From JAPLYB01 sp964481435 (GTDB taxonomy: Archaea; Nanobdellota; Nanobdellia; Pacearchaeales; UBA284): 18,497 bases of DNA. Shown here one piece after another: positions 7,142 through 15,629 of this stretch. Location of the stretch: positions 1 to 18,497 of the forward strand of contig CAYZTH010000017.1 of NCBI GenBank assembly GCA_964481435.1, written 5' to 3'. How positions within the stretch are numbered: position 1 is the first letter of the stretch; each line of letters opens with the position of its first letter. The position numbers were made by a program, and so were the translations under genes. The notes under the pieces were generated by a model. The model was given only the letters and a program-made list of their open reading frames with translations. It was not told the DNA's origin and made no database searches.

Positions 7142-7695
7142 CTTAATTCCCAGACATAGAGCTTTTCGAAGAAAAAATTCTCTTGGTCAAGAATTTTGTA
7201 TGAAAAATTGTATTTTCTGAATAAAATTAGGATTCCCCTGTTTAATGACGAAGCTAGTAAGAGGATTTTTCCCTCTTTCTTGAGGAATCTTTTTGCTTGT
7301 TTCAAGAACTTTTCAATGATCTCTGTGCCGTGAAGACCTCCGTCGAGATCGATGTGTTTGTAGGTATTTGATTTTGAGGGAAGGTAGGGCGGATTAAAGA
7401 TGATTACATCAAATTTTGCTCTAGCTTTGATATTGGAAAATAAGTTAGAATGAATAAAATTGATACTTCGCGCTTTGCTTGAGAGGTAAGTTAGTGTAGA
7501 ATCTGTTTTTTTACTTTTTAAGAATGCTATAACACTTTTGTCTATATCAACCGCTGTAACATGATTAGAGTATCTTGATGCTTCAAGAGCAAGTATGCCT
7601 GAGCCAGTGCCCATATCTAAGACTTGAGAGTCTTTAGTGCAGAATTCTTTTATGTGTTTTGCAATTAAAAAGGAATCTTCTCGTGGTTCATACAT
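7138..7695 (-). CDS. HemK2/Mtq2-like protein glutamine methyltransferase
   Basis: The 185-residue class I SAM-dependent methyltransferase has the N-terminal Tyr-Glu-Pro-Arg-Glu-Asp-Ser signature of the HemK2/Mtq2 branch. The SAM-binding VLDMGTGSG is at 25-33, the acidic AVDID at 48-52, and the catalytic NPPY at 101-104. This branch (PrmC relatives lacking the long N-terminal domain) methylates the Gln of the GGQ motif in release factor 1, usually with the Trm112 zinc protein as partner; Trm112 is not in this window. Length is near the usual 190-210. It is the last gene of the - strand transcription cluster, 93 nt after nusA, with hairpin copy D in the gap. An AT-rich sequence (CTATATTTAAA) directly precedes the ATG. 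The target is inferred from the family. Confidence 0.85.
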   Translation of the reverse strand: MYEPREDSFLIAKHIKEFCTKDSQVLDMGTGSGILALEASRYSNHVTAVDIDKSVIAFLKSKKTDSTLTYLSSKARSINFIHSNLFSNIKARAKFDVIIFNPPYLPSKSNTYKHIDLDGGLHGTEIIEKFLKQAKRFLKKEGKILLLASSLNRGILILFRKYNFSYKILDQENFFFEKLYVWELS

Positions 7696-7730
7696 TTTAA
7701 ATATAGTATTATGAGATAAGGGTAATTTAG

Positions 7731-7760
7731 TTGCTCATTTTGTGCTGATGCAGTGAGCAA
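7731..7760 (+). repeat. Stem-bulge-hairpin element, copy D
   Basis: Outer stem TTGCTCA/TGAGCAA (7 bp), 5'-side bulge TTTTG, inner stem TGC/GCA with loop TGAT, and one unpaired G on the 3' side. The inner part is nearly the same as copy E while the outer stem is entirely different but perfectly paired. It lies between nusA and the methyltransferase gene, both on the - strand, so here the element's orientation opposes the transcripts. Confidence 0.7.
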
Positions 7761-7788
7761 TTATGAGGATATATGATTATATTTGGAC

Positions 7789-8202
7789 TTATTTTATCAA
7801 GATGTGCTTTATTCCGAAGAATTGCTCTAGAATATTTGAGAGTTCTTCTATTCTTGACTTGTTCCGGCCTATAAGGGCGGCTTTTGTCCTTGGCAAGCTG
7901 AAGATGACGAGTTCATCGTTTTCAAGGAGTATGTTCTTAAAATCATGGGGATATATTATTGCCTGGACAAATCCTTCTAAATCATGTTTTCCTTGTGGGT
8001 CAGCGATGACTCTTATCTTTTTATTCAATCTATTTCCTATGTTTGAGATATTTGCGGCATTATTTCCCAGGGCTTTGCTCATAAAGTGCTTTGGAACAAC
8101 AAAGATTATAGTGTTATTATATGTAAAACAACATCTTGATTTGACCCCGGTTATTTTTTCAAATAAGTTCATATTCTGAATCGCTTTCATATCTAGCTTC
8201 AT
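7789..8202 (-). CDS. nusA: Archaeal NusA-like KH-domain protein
   Basis: The 137-residue product has the size and two-KH layout of archaeal NusA, which lacks the N-terminal polymerase-binding and S1 domains of the bacterial protein. KH1 spans about 26-70 and KH2 about 98-137. Its position after the large RNA polymerase genes is the conserved archaeal location and supports a role in elongation or termination. Oddly, both RNA-binding GXXG loops are altered: KH1 has Gly-Asn-Asn-Ala and KH2 has Gly-Arg-Asn-Lys, so the second glycine is missing in both, suggesting weakened or changed RNA binding. The start is 64 nt after rpoA; a later in-frame ATG (residue 5) is possible. The L30e gene often found just before nusA is missing. 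Confidence 0.8.
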   Translation of the reverse strand: MKLDMKAIQNMNLFEKITGVKSRCCFTYNNTIIFVVPKHFMSKALGNNAANISNIGNRLNKKIRVIADPQGKHDLEGFVQAIIYPHDFKNILLENDELVIFSLPRTKAALIGRNKSRIEELSNILEQFFGIKHILIK

Positions 8203-8266
8203 TTTTGGATATTGTTTTGAATGTATTTAATCTTTAGTTAGAATTTTATCTCTTTTTGTCTGCTTC

Positions 8267-11200
8267 TTATTTGGCCTTTTTCTTTTTTGGAGCAACGTGT
8301 TTCTTTACTAGTGCTTCTTGGTCTGTCAACTTAACCAATAGTCCTGGAAGACCTGTTCCTACAGGTATCGGTTGATTTAGAATTAAATTTTCAACAACAC
8401 TGACCAGTTTATCCTTTGTTCCGGTTACAGATGCTCCAATAAAATGCTTGATTGGAGTTTCAAATGAAGCTCTTGCAAGTACTGATGGTTTCTCCTCTAT
8501 AATCCCTATTCTGGTTGTTCCTTTCACAGAACCGCTTGAAGTCATTGCATCTGCCATGAGTCGTATGTGTCTTTCATCTATTGCAAGACCCTGATTGGTG
8601 ATGACTTTTCTGACTTCTGAGCATATAGCCTGTCTTGCAGCTTCTATTCCAAGAACTAGTGATATCTCATGAATATTATTTGTGACTGTTCTTGTTTTAT
8701 CTACTCCTTTAAGGGTCATGACTTCTTCTAGATTTGAACCTGCAGTAAGTATGACATAGTCTCCAGAATCTCTTTTGACAGGAAGAACCTGGTTTATATT
8801 CTTGATTCCTGCTACAATCATTTCCTTGAGCTTCTCTTTCAACTGATATAGGTTTCCCGGAGTTGGGTCGTCTTTTTGCTTGACAATTATTCTGTCCTCG
8901 CTTCCTAGTTTGGCTTTGATGTGTTTTTTCTCTAGACTCTCAACTATCTTGTTTGGATTTAGATATAGATTTTTCAAAGATTCTTTGCTTAATGAAATTT
9001 CAATTTTTGAGTTTGTGAAATCAATTTCGACTTTTTTAGAGACTTCTGAGAGCCTGACTTCTTTTATTTTCCTGGCCATTTTTCTTATCTCATCTTCATT
9101 GTTGAATTCTTTTTCCATGTAGATTTCCATGGAAGGAGTTGAAGGTTCTTTTCTTGCATCAAAAAGTTCGATAAGTCTTGGTAGACCGACAGTGACCTGC
9201 ATCTCTGAGACTCCGGCATAGTGGAAAGTTCTTAGGGTCATTTGTGTACCTGGTTCTCCGAAGCTCTGTGCTGTTAAGATACCTGCTGCTTCTGCTGGCT
9301 CTATCTTATTATTCTCAAGATGTGATTTTGTTACATCGATTCCATCTTCTCCGTATTGCAATTCTATAATATTTGAATTTGAATCTCTGACTGTTCCATC
9401 ATATTCGACCCTTATATCTTGGAGAGCATTTGAGAGTCTTCTATATAGATAACCGGATTTTGGTGTTCTTAGAGCGGTGTCCATAAGTGAGTCTCTTCCT
9501 GTAATTGCTGTGAAGAAGAATTCATCTGCGTCCAGACCTTTCAATAGGTTTGATTTTACGAATCCCCTAGCTCTAGGTAAGAAGTCGTTTGGCTTGTAGA
9601 ATGATAGTGTTCTCTTATCATAACCTATGTCAATTCTCTTTGCCCAGAGAGATTGCTGTCCAACAATGACTGCCATTTGGGTCATGAAAAGTAAACTTCC
9701 TTTGGCTCCACAGACCATTAAAGTGTACAATGGGTTTGATTTCCGTAAATTTTTCTTGATTATTTCTCCTGCTTTTGATCTTATTTCGTTTAGGGTCTGG
9801 ACAATCTTAATCTCTCTTGATTCTTCTGCTGTCTTGCCTGGAAGAACTTCTAAGGTCTTCTCGTAGTAGGATTGTATAATCTTTTCAACTTCTTTTTCAG
9901 CATGATTTATAACTTCTCCGGCTTCTTTGTCTGTTTTTGCTTCTGTCTGAATATCTGCTAAAGATATTGTGATTCCTCTTGTTGTCAAGAACATAACTCC
10001 AAGCAAGAATAATCTTCCTATTGCCTCGACTGTTTCATCTCTTCCTATCTGCCTATCGAATTGAGTAATAAGGGTGTCTGATCCTATACCTAGGGCTCTT
10101 TCATCTAGAGCGCCCGAGATTATCTTTCCTTTCCTAATCTCTAGATAGGCATCATTTGGACACTCTGACTTCTTGCATTTATTATAGTAAGGGCACTCTT
10201 TTCCCTTGCAGGCCTTTGTCTTTGATTCGAAGTCTACTTTTGGCATTATCATAGAGACTACTTCTTTTCCAGTCAGGAATTCTTTTGAGGAGATGTCCTG
10301 GGGAGAATTTCTTGAGGATATAAGCAACTGAATAGCCTCTTTTTTTGAGATTTTTGGAGATACTGTTAAAAGATATAGGCCAGTAATAGCATCCTCAACA
10401 CAACCATAGACATTTGAGTTTATCTTTGGAGACATCATGTTCTCTTTGATGTCTGTTATTGTCTTTGCTTCTGCTCTTGCTTCTTCTGTTTGTGGTACAT
10501 GAATGTTCATCTCGTCTCCATCAAAGTCTGCGTTATAAGGAGCAGTTACAGCAGGATGGATTCTGAATGTTCTTCCAGGCAATACTTTTACGAAGTGACC
10601 CATCAAACTCTGTTTATGTAGTGATGGGTGTCTATTGAATAGTACAATATCTCCGTCTCTTATATGTCTCTCGACAACATATCCTACGGCTAATTCTTCT
10701 GCAAATTGGTCTTTTAGTTTGTCTGTTATTCTTTTTTTTCTTCCGTCAACTTCAATTGCTGTTGCGCAGGGATAGTCTTCTTTTCTGATTAGTGCTTTCA
10801 AAAATTCAATATTAGTATCTGTGACTCTCTCCGGAATAGTCAAGACTTTTGCTACCTCAAGTGGAACTCCGACTTCATTTAACTTTATATAAGGGTCTGG
10901 AGAGATGACTGTTCTTGCAGAGAAATTTACTCTTTTACCCGCTAGATTATGTCTGATTCTTCCTTCTTTTCCTTTTATCCTTTCGGTTATTGTTTTTAGA
11001 GGTTGACCTGACCTATGTCTTGCTGGAGGAACTTGAGATGTTTCATTATCAAAGTAAGTTGTAATATGATACTGCAATAGGTCCCATAGGTCTTCAATAA
11101 TTACTTCAGGAGCTCCTGCATTCAAGTTCTCCCATAGTCTCTGGTTTGCTCTTAGAATATCTGAAAGCTTGTGTGTCAAGTCATCTTCTGATCTCTCTCC

Positions 11201-11812
11201 TGATTCGAGGGTGATAGAGGCTCTTGCTGTTACTGGTGGAACTAAAAGCAAAGTTAGTATTGCCCACTCTGGCCTGAATGCTTCTGGGTCTATTCCGAAG
11301 AATCTTAGGTCATTGTTTGATATCTTGACTAATCTGTCTCTTATCTCTGTTGGAAAAATTCTTTTCTTTCCAAGATATAACATAGTTGGCTTCTCAAGCT
11401 TTATCTTGTCTTGCTTGGCGCCGCAGTGAGGGCATTTCTTTGCTAGTTTTGCTTTATCTATTCTCTTTGCTAGAATATCTTTCTCGGTAAGCATTATCTT
11501 TGAACACTCTTGACAGGTTGATTTCAAACATAGTTCAATGAGGGGCATGAATTTGATGTGTATGATTGGTCTTGCTAGTTCAATGTATCCGAAGTGTCCT
11601 AGGCACTCTTTGTGTCCTGAACCACAGGTTCTACATCTTATTCCCGGACCAATTGCTCCAAGTCTAAGGTCCATAAGCCCACCATCAACTGGATAACCAT
11701 CCATATCATATAATTCAGGCGTAACAACTTTAGCTACGCTCATTCTTTTGATTTGTTCTGGTCCGAAGACTGTGAACTTTATTTCTTTGACTTGTTTTAC
11801 TATTGGTGCCAT
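8267..11812 (-). CDS. rpoA: RNA polymerase largest subunit, A' and A'' fused
   Basis: The 1181-residue product is the beta'-like catalytic subunit of DNA-dependent RNA polymerase. Zinc ligands are Cys60, Cys63, Cys70 and His73 near the N-terminus, and Cys100/Cys103/Cys127/Cys130 in a second site. The catalytic NADFDGD loop places the Mg-binding aspartates at 429, 431 and 433. A further Cys-rich segment lies near the middle (Cys-x4-Cys...Cys...Cys before an Asp-Ala-Tyr motif). The bridge/trigger-helix region Gln-Ser-Phe-Gly-Glu-Pro-Gly-Thr-Gln-Met (about 847-856), normally near the start of separate A'', continues without any stop or restart. Most archaea encode A' (about 880) and A'' (about 390) separately, so this is a true fusion or unsplit gene, slightly shorter than their sum. 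It follows the 69-residue ORF by 20 nt in the operon. The C-terminus ends in a Lys-rich tail. Confidence 0.97.
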   Translation of the reverse strand: MAPIVKQVKEIKFTVFGPEQIKRMSVAKVVTPELYDMDGYPVDGGLMDLRLGAIGPGIRCRTCGSGHKECLGHFGYIELARPIIHIKFMPLIELCLKSTCQECSKIMLTEKDILAKRIDKAKLAKKCPHCGAKQDKIKLEKPTMLYLGKKRIFPTEIRDRLVKISNNDLRFFGIDPEAFRPEWAILTLLLVPPVTARASITLESGERSEDDLTHKLSDILRANQRLWENLNAGAPEVIIEDLWDLLQYHITTYFDNETSQVPPARHRSGQPLKTITERIKGKEGRIRHNLAGKRVNFSARTVISPDPYIKLNEVGVPLEVAKVLTIPERVTDTNIEFLKALIRKEDYPCATAIEVDGRKKRITDKLKDQFAEELAVGYVVERHIRDGDIVLFNRHPSLHKQSLMGHFVKVLPGRTFRIHPAVTAPYNADFDGDEMNIHVPQTEEARAEAKTITDIKENMMSPKINSNVYGCVEDAITGLYLLTVSPKISKKEAIQLLISSRNSPQDISSKEFLTGKEVVSMIMPKVDFESKTKACKGKECPYYNKCKKSECPNDAYLEIRKGKIISGALDERALGIGSDTLITQFDRQIGRDETVEAIGRLFLLGVMFLTTRGITISLADIQTEAKTDKEAGEVINHAEKEVEKIIQSYYEKTLEVLPGKTAEESREIKIVQTLNEIRSKAGEIIKKNLRKSNPLYTLMVCGAKGSLLFMTQMAVIVGQQSLWAKRIDIGYDKRTLSFYKPNDFLPRARGFVKSNLLKGLDADEFFFTAITGRDSLMDTALRTPKSGYLYRRLSNALQDIRVEYDGTVRDSNSNIIELQYGEDGIDVTKSHLENNKIEPAEAAGILTAQSFGEPGTQMTLRTFHYAGVSEMQVTVGLPRLIELFDARKEPSTPSMEIYMEKEFNNEDEIRKMARKIKEVRLSEVSKKVEIDFTNSKIEISLSKESLKNLYLNPNKIVESLEKKHIKAKLGSEDRIIVKQKDDPTPGNLYQLKEKLKEMIVAGIKNINQVLPVKRDSGDYVILTAGSNLEEVMTLKGVDKTRTVTNNIHEISLVLGIEAARQAICSEVRKVITNQGLAIDERHIRLMADAMTSSGSVKGTTRIGIIEEKPSVLARASFETPIKHFIGASVTGTKDKLVSVVENLILNQPIPVGTGLPGLLVKLTDQEALVKKHVAPKKKKAK

Positions 11813-11832
11813 TTTTATTCTAAATTTAAGTT

Positions 11833-12042
11833 TTATGCAGTAAGACTCATCCTTCCTTGTCTAAGATACCATAGTGAAGGTATAGTCTGGTTTCTAGTAG
11901 CGCCCATATCCCTCGCTTGTTCTGATAGCGGTGTTACTGTTAGATTATCGCAGTAAGTTATTCTTCTATTCTCTGTGCATCCTGTTCCGCCCGCATGTAT
12001 GGAATATTTTTTGCATGAACCTTGTTTTGTACATGTTGCCAT
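11833..12042 (-). CDS. Small four-Cys protein inside the RNA polymerase operon, unknown
   Basis: The 69-residue ORF sits between rpoB' (34 nt gap) and rpoA (20 nt gap), on the same strand, with codon use like its neighbours (AGA, ATA, ACA, AAA preferred). That favours a real gene. Cysteines are at 4, 10, 22 and 31 with His16 between them (spacing 5-11-8), all in the N-terminal half, so a small zinc site is possible but the spacing fits no zinc ribbon known to me. The C-terminal half is polar with Arg/Gln and one Trp. There is no membrane helix or signal peptide. AT-rich TATA-like sequences precede both its own ATG and that of rpoA, so internal promoters are possible. It does not resemble RpoP, RpoN, Spt4 or L30e. 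Its position suggests a polymerase-associated factor (inference only). Confidence 0.65.
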   Translation of the reverse strand: MATCTKQGSCKKYSIHAGGTGCTENRRITYCDNLTVTPLSEQARDMGATRNQTIPSLWYLRQGRMSLTA

Positions 12043-12076
12043 TTTTTTATTTTATCTTTTTAAGTTTAGTTATTAT

Positions 12077-13876
12077 CTAATTCTCGTCGTATTTGTTCTT
12101 CAATATGAAATGAGGGAAGAGGTGTAAGGCCATGATTTCCTCAAATAGTAATTTTGAAGCGTATGAAAGTTCAATCTGTTCAAGCTTTTGATGTCCGCAG
12201 ACAGGACAGATGTCTCTCTTCTTTATCTTGTCTTTTATTCCAAATGCGCCACAGGCAGGACATATGTGGACTGTTACATTGTCTGAACTGAATCTCTCTT
12301 TTAATAGCAAGGATGTTCCATGAGCAACTAGTGCATCTTTTTCCATCTCTCCCATTCTCAATGCTCCGCCTTTTGCTCTTCCTTCGATTGGTTGTCTTGT
12401 CAATAGAGTTATCTTTCCTGAAGCTCTGACTTGTATCTTATTTGAAACCATGTACTTTAGCTTGAGATAGTACATGTTTCCGATGAATATCTTTGCGTCA
12501 ATTGGTTTTCCTGAAACACCATCATAGAGGGTTTCTTTTCCATCATATCTAAAACCAAGGTTATGCAATTCTTTTTCTATATCTCCTACTTGCTGGTCTG
12601 CGAAGGCAGTTCCATCCATTACTTGTCCTTTTAGACAGCCGACTTTGCCAGATAGAAGCTCGATTAGATAACTGACAGTCATTCTGCTTGGAACACCGTG
12701 TGGATTGAATATTAAGTCTGGTTTTACGCCTGTTGCTGTGAAAGGCAAGTTCTCTTCGGGAACTATTAGTCCTACGACTCCCTTCTGCCCGTGGGGAGTA
12801 CTTAATTTGTCTCCAATTTCTAAGTCTCGATTGTCTCTCATCCTGACTTGGATAATCCTTCTTCCTTCTGCATCATTGCTTATGAAAACCGCATCAGCTA
12901 TTCCTCTTTCTCCTTGCCTGACTGCAGTGCTATTTTCTTTTCTTGACTTTGCTAGAGAAATCTCTTCCATCTCAAGTAAGAATTTTGGAGGAGATACTTT
13001 TCCTATTACCACATCTCCTTCTTTAAGATTTGCTTCAGGAAATATTGTCCCATCTTCTTCAAGTTGTGCATAACTCTCTTCTGTTCTATAACCGGCAACA
13101 TCTTTTGAGGGAATTGTAATTTCATCTTTAAGATTTCCGGGATATTGCAATTCGCTACTGGTGTATGATCTGAAATATGTGCTTTTTCCAAAACCTCTCT
13201 GAATTGAAGCTTGGTTGATTATTATTGCATCACTCATATTATATCCTTCATAGGCCATGATTGCAAGAACAACATTCTGTCCAGCTGGATAGAAGTTAAG
13301 AGTATCATAGATGAATGATCTTGTAATTGGTTTTTGAGGATAGTGCAGAACACTGACATCTGTGTCAATCAAATCGAGATAGTTCGCAGCATATAATCCG
13401 AGAGCTTGCTTCTGTGTCTTGCTTCCTCTATTTAATCTTGAGCTCTGGTCATGATTTGCATAGGGGACCAGGCTTGTAACTAGACCAAACATGGCAATTG
13501 GGTCTATTTCTAGATGAGTTGTATCTGGCGTAATGTTCTTGTGTGTCATTGCCACAAGTAGATTGTTCTCTTCTGAGGCGTCTATGTATTCTATAACTCC
13601 TTGCTTCAATAAATCATTCCAGTTCAAGTCTCCTTTTTCAACTGACCTTAATTGTTCTTGTCCGAGTTTTGATTCTCCATTCTCCGTGATTATTAATGGC
13701 CTTAGAATTCTTCCAGTATCTGTTGCTATGAATATGGTGTCAAGGTTTGAGTCATATCTTATGCTCAGTTCTTCAGGAAGCTCTCCTTTTCTTCTTTTTT
13801 GTTTTACAGCGTGTATGAACTGGTCTGCTGATTCAGCTTCTCCAATAAATCTTCCGTTGTGAAATATGTCCGACAT
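12077..13876 (-). CDS. rpoB1: RNA polymerase subunit B' (C-terminal half of RpoB)
   Basis: The 599-residue product corresponds to the C-terminal half of the second-largest RNA polymerase subunit, close to the usual B' length of about 600-610. It opens with the start typical of split B' (residues 1-15, Phe-Asn/His-Gly-Arg-Phe-Ile-Gly). It carries the Gly-Asp-Lys-Leu-Ser...His-Gly-Gln-Lys-Gly catalytic-centre segment (about 353-365) and the Arg/Gly-rich clamp-side segment at about 495-515. A four-Cys zinc module (Cys-Pro-Ala-Cys...Cys-Pro-Val-Cys) lies at about 541-565. It begins 37 nt after rpoB'' without a Shine-Dalgarno. Split B is known from many methanogens and halophiles; Crenarchaeota and Thermococcales have one RpoB. 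Confidence 0.96.
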   Translation of the reverse strand: MSDIFHNGRFIGEAESADQFIHAVKQKRRKGELPEELSIRYDSNLDTIFIATDTGRILRPLIITENGESKLGQEQLRSVEKGDLNWNDLLKQGVIEYIDASEENNLLVAMTHKNITPDTTHLEIDPIAMFGLVTSLVPYANHDQSSRLNRGSKTQKQALGLYAANYLDLIDTDVSVLHYPQKPITRSFIYDTLNFYPAGQNVVLAIMAYEGYNMSDAIIINQASIQRGFGKSTYFRSYTSSELQYPGNLKDEITIPSKDVAGYRTEESYAQLEEDGTIFPEANLKEGDVVIGKVSPPKFLLEMEEISLAKSRKENSTAVRQGERGIADAVFISNDAEGRRIIQVRMRDNRDLEIGDKLSTPHGQKGVVGLIVPEENLPFTATGVKPDLIFNPHGVPSRMTVSYLIELLSGKVGCLKGQVMDGTAFADQQVGDIEKELHNLGFRYDGKETLYDGVSGKPIDAKIFIGNMYYLKLKYMVSNKIQVRASGKITLLTRQPIEGRAKGGALRMGEMEKDALVAHGTSLLLKERFSSDNVTVHICPACGAFGIKDKIKKRDICPVCGHQKLEQIELSYASKLLFEEIMALHLFPHFILKNKYDEN

Positions 13877-13913
13877 TTTTTACTAGGTTGTTTAGTTTTT
13901 TATTATCAAATTT

Positions 13914-15377
13914 TTACTTGAGTTGTTTCATTCCGCATTTCTCAAGTTGTGATGTTAGCTCTTTTTCAGGGGTTTTGATTGCTGTGCTAACTATTGCCAT
14001 CATTGCGAGGTTCTTTCTAAGGCCGATTGAGGTTCCCTCAGGTGTCTCGACTGGACAAAATCTTCCATAATGCGTGGGATGCAATGTTCTTGCTTTGAAG
14101 TTCTCTTGTTCATTTGGCAAGGAGCTTACAACTCTCTGAAGTTCTGATAGAACTGCAAGGCCATTTGTTTTGTCCATGTTTTGGGTTACTCCGGCTCTCT
14201 CGCCTATCCAAGAACCAGTTGCAATAGCAGATTCGATCCTATGCTGGAATAGGGTTGATTTTGCTATTGATTTGACTGAATAGAATTTTTTCTTTTTCTC
14301 AATTTTTTGGATATTGTGCTGTAAGTCTCTTATGAATATGTTTAGGTTGACTCTGAATAAATCAGATAGCAAGTCCCCTGATAGTCTGACTCTCTTGTTT
14401 GCGTAGTGGTCTCGGTCTGTCTCTAGACCTAGTTCTTGAGAGATAAGGAATTGCTTTATCATCTTGCATAGAGTAACTGCCTTGTCTTTTCTTGCGTCTT
14501 GTTTTGTCCCGATATGGGGCAAAAATGCAGAATCTATTCTTGACCTTACTCTTGTCAATATTTCTTTTTTTGTTCCCTGAATGTTCATCTTCTCGCCGAT
14601 GGCCATAACTGCTTCTTCTGTATCAGATATGCTTGAAGAACCGGTGAGACTAACAATCAAAGAATCTGTTTCTTTTCCGATAAAAGAAGCTATTTCGCTG
14701 TCTTTTGTTATCCCTAATGCTTTAATCAATAGCATTGCAGGAACATTCTTGAATCTGGAGAATGATACGAAGATGTTTCCATCTGGAGCTTTATTAACGG
14801 TTACGGGGATTCTGTAACTTCCTCTTTGTGATAGGATTCTAAGGATGAAACCTTTTGAAGTCTTCTCGGTGAAAGGCTGATTCTGGGCTAGGTCTTCAAT
14901 AATAACCAGTACTCTCTCGTTCCCGTTGATTACGAAGTATCCTCCTGGGTCTTTTGGGTCTTCATAACTTCTTGTCAATTCCTCTGCATTCATGTTATGA
15001 AGGTTACAGAGCTTGCTTCCGACCATAATCGGAATTTTTCCAAGCTCGACTATTGTGAATTCTTTGTTCCCCGTACTTACTTCAAGATATATTGGGGCAG
15101 AGTAAGTTACTTTTCTTAGTCTTGCTTCTATTGGAGAAATCTGATGTTTTGAACCATCTGCTTCTATTATCTCTGGTTTTCCAACAGAAATCTTTCCAAG
15201 CCATAAGTCAACTTCTTCTCTTGAAATCTCTTCATTTATGCTGTCAATAATTTCCTGAAGTCTTCGCTCTACAAAGTCATTGAAAGAAGTAATATTTGAT
15301 TCAACAAGTGAGTGCTCTTGAAGATATTTCTTAATTAATAGCCGATTGCTGGCTAAATGTGAATTTTGTTCGGACAT
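13914..15377 (-). CDS. rpoB2: RNA polymerase subunit B'' (N-terminal half of RpoB)
   Basis: The 487-residue product is the N-terminal half of RpoB (protrusion, lobe and the start of the fork), near the usual B'' length of about 490-520. Recognisable segments include the Ile-Pro-Ile-Met-Val-Gly-Ser...Cys-Asn-Leu motif (about 107-118), the Gly-Gly-Tyr-Phe-Val-Ile-Asn-Gly segment with Glu-Arg-Val following (about 137-148), and Arg-Thr-Leu-His-Pro-Thr-His-Tyr-Gly-Arg-Phe-Cys-Pro-Val-Glu-Thr-Pro-Glu-Gly near the C-terminus. The break from B' is at the usual place. It starts 4 nt after the rpoH stop, so the two are tightly coupled. Confidence 0.96.
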   Translation of the reverse strand: MSEQNSHLASNRLLIKKYLQEHSLVESNITSFNDFVERRLQEIIDSINEEISREEVDLWLGKISVGKPEIIEADGSKHQISPIEARLRKVTYSAPIYLEVSTGNKEFTIVELGKIPIMVGSKLCNLHNMNAEELTRSYEDPKDPGGYFVINGNERVLVIIEDLAQNQPFTEKTSKGFILRILSQRGSYRIPVTVNKAPDGNIFVSFSRFKNVPAMLLIKALGITKDSEIASFIGKETDSLIVSLTGSSSISDTEEAVMAIGEKMNIQGTKKEILTRVRSRIDSAFLPHIGTKQDARKDKAVTLCKMIKQFLISQELGLETDRDHYANKRVRLSGDLLSDLFRVNLNIFIRDLQHNIQKIEKKKKFYSVKSIAKSTLFQHRIESAIATGSWIGERAGVTQNMDKTNGLAVLSELQRVVSSLPNEQENFKARTLHPTHYGRFCPVETPEGTSIGLRKNLAMMAIVSTAIKTPEKELTSQLEKCGMKQLK

Positions 15378-15381
15378 TGTT

Positions 15382-15588
15382 CTATAGGACTACACGGTAG
15401 TATATTATTTTGTTCCCGCCACTTTTTCTTTCTATTTTGACGATGTTGCCTGTTTCCACGTCGGCAGGCAGCGCAGGATCATTTTTTTTAATTTTTGGGA
15501 GTTGTGACGGGTTGATATTAAACTTTGCAAGTAACTCTTTTGTTTCCTGCTGACCGATTTTTGTGTGTTTTGGCTGTAGAATATGCAT
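15382..15588 (-). CDS. rpoH: RNA polymerase subunit H
   Basis: The 68-residue product matches archaeal RpoH, the counterpart of the C-terminal domain of eukaryotic RPB5, which sits at the downstream jaw. Hallmarks are Gln-Pro-Lys-His at the start, the Leu-Pro-Lys-Ile...Asp-Pro-Ala segment in the middle, and Ile-Tyr-Tyr-Arg-Val-Val at the end. An upstream in-frame ATG at 15627 would add 13 residues, but family members start close to the Val/Gln-Pro-Lys-His motif, and an AT-rich TATA-like sequence (about 15607-15619) lies about 25 nt before 15588. It is the first gene of the polymerase operon, as in most archaea. Confidence 0.92.
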   Translation of the reverse strand: MHILQPKHTKIGQQETKELLAKFNINPSQLPKIKKNDPALPADVETGNIVKIERKSGGNKIIYYRVVL

Positions 15589-15629
15589 TTTTATGACTAG
15601 ATTGAAGTTAAATATAATATTTCTCATAT

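Noticed and set aside
7763..8179. A 138-codon + strand ORF opposite nusA
   Set aside because: It mirrors the nusA frame almost exactly, and nusA has recognisable KH domains and operon context.
8880..14817. Several + strand ORFs of 60-120 codons within the polymerase genes
   Set aside because: They lie antisense to highly conserved RpoA and RpoB coding sequence, have no promoters or ribosome sites, and their products look like reverse-frame noise.
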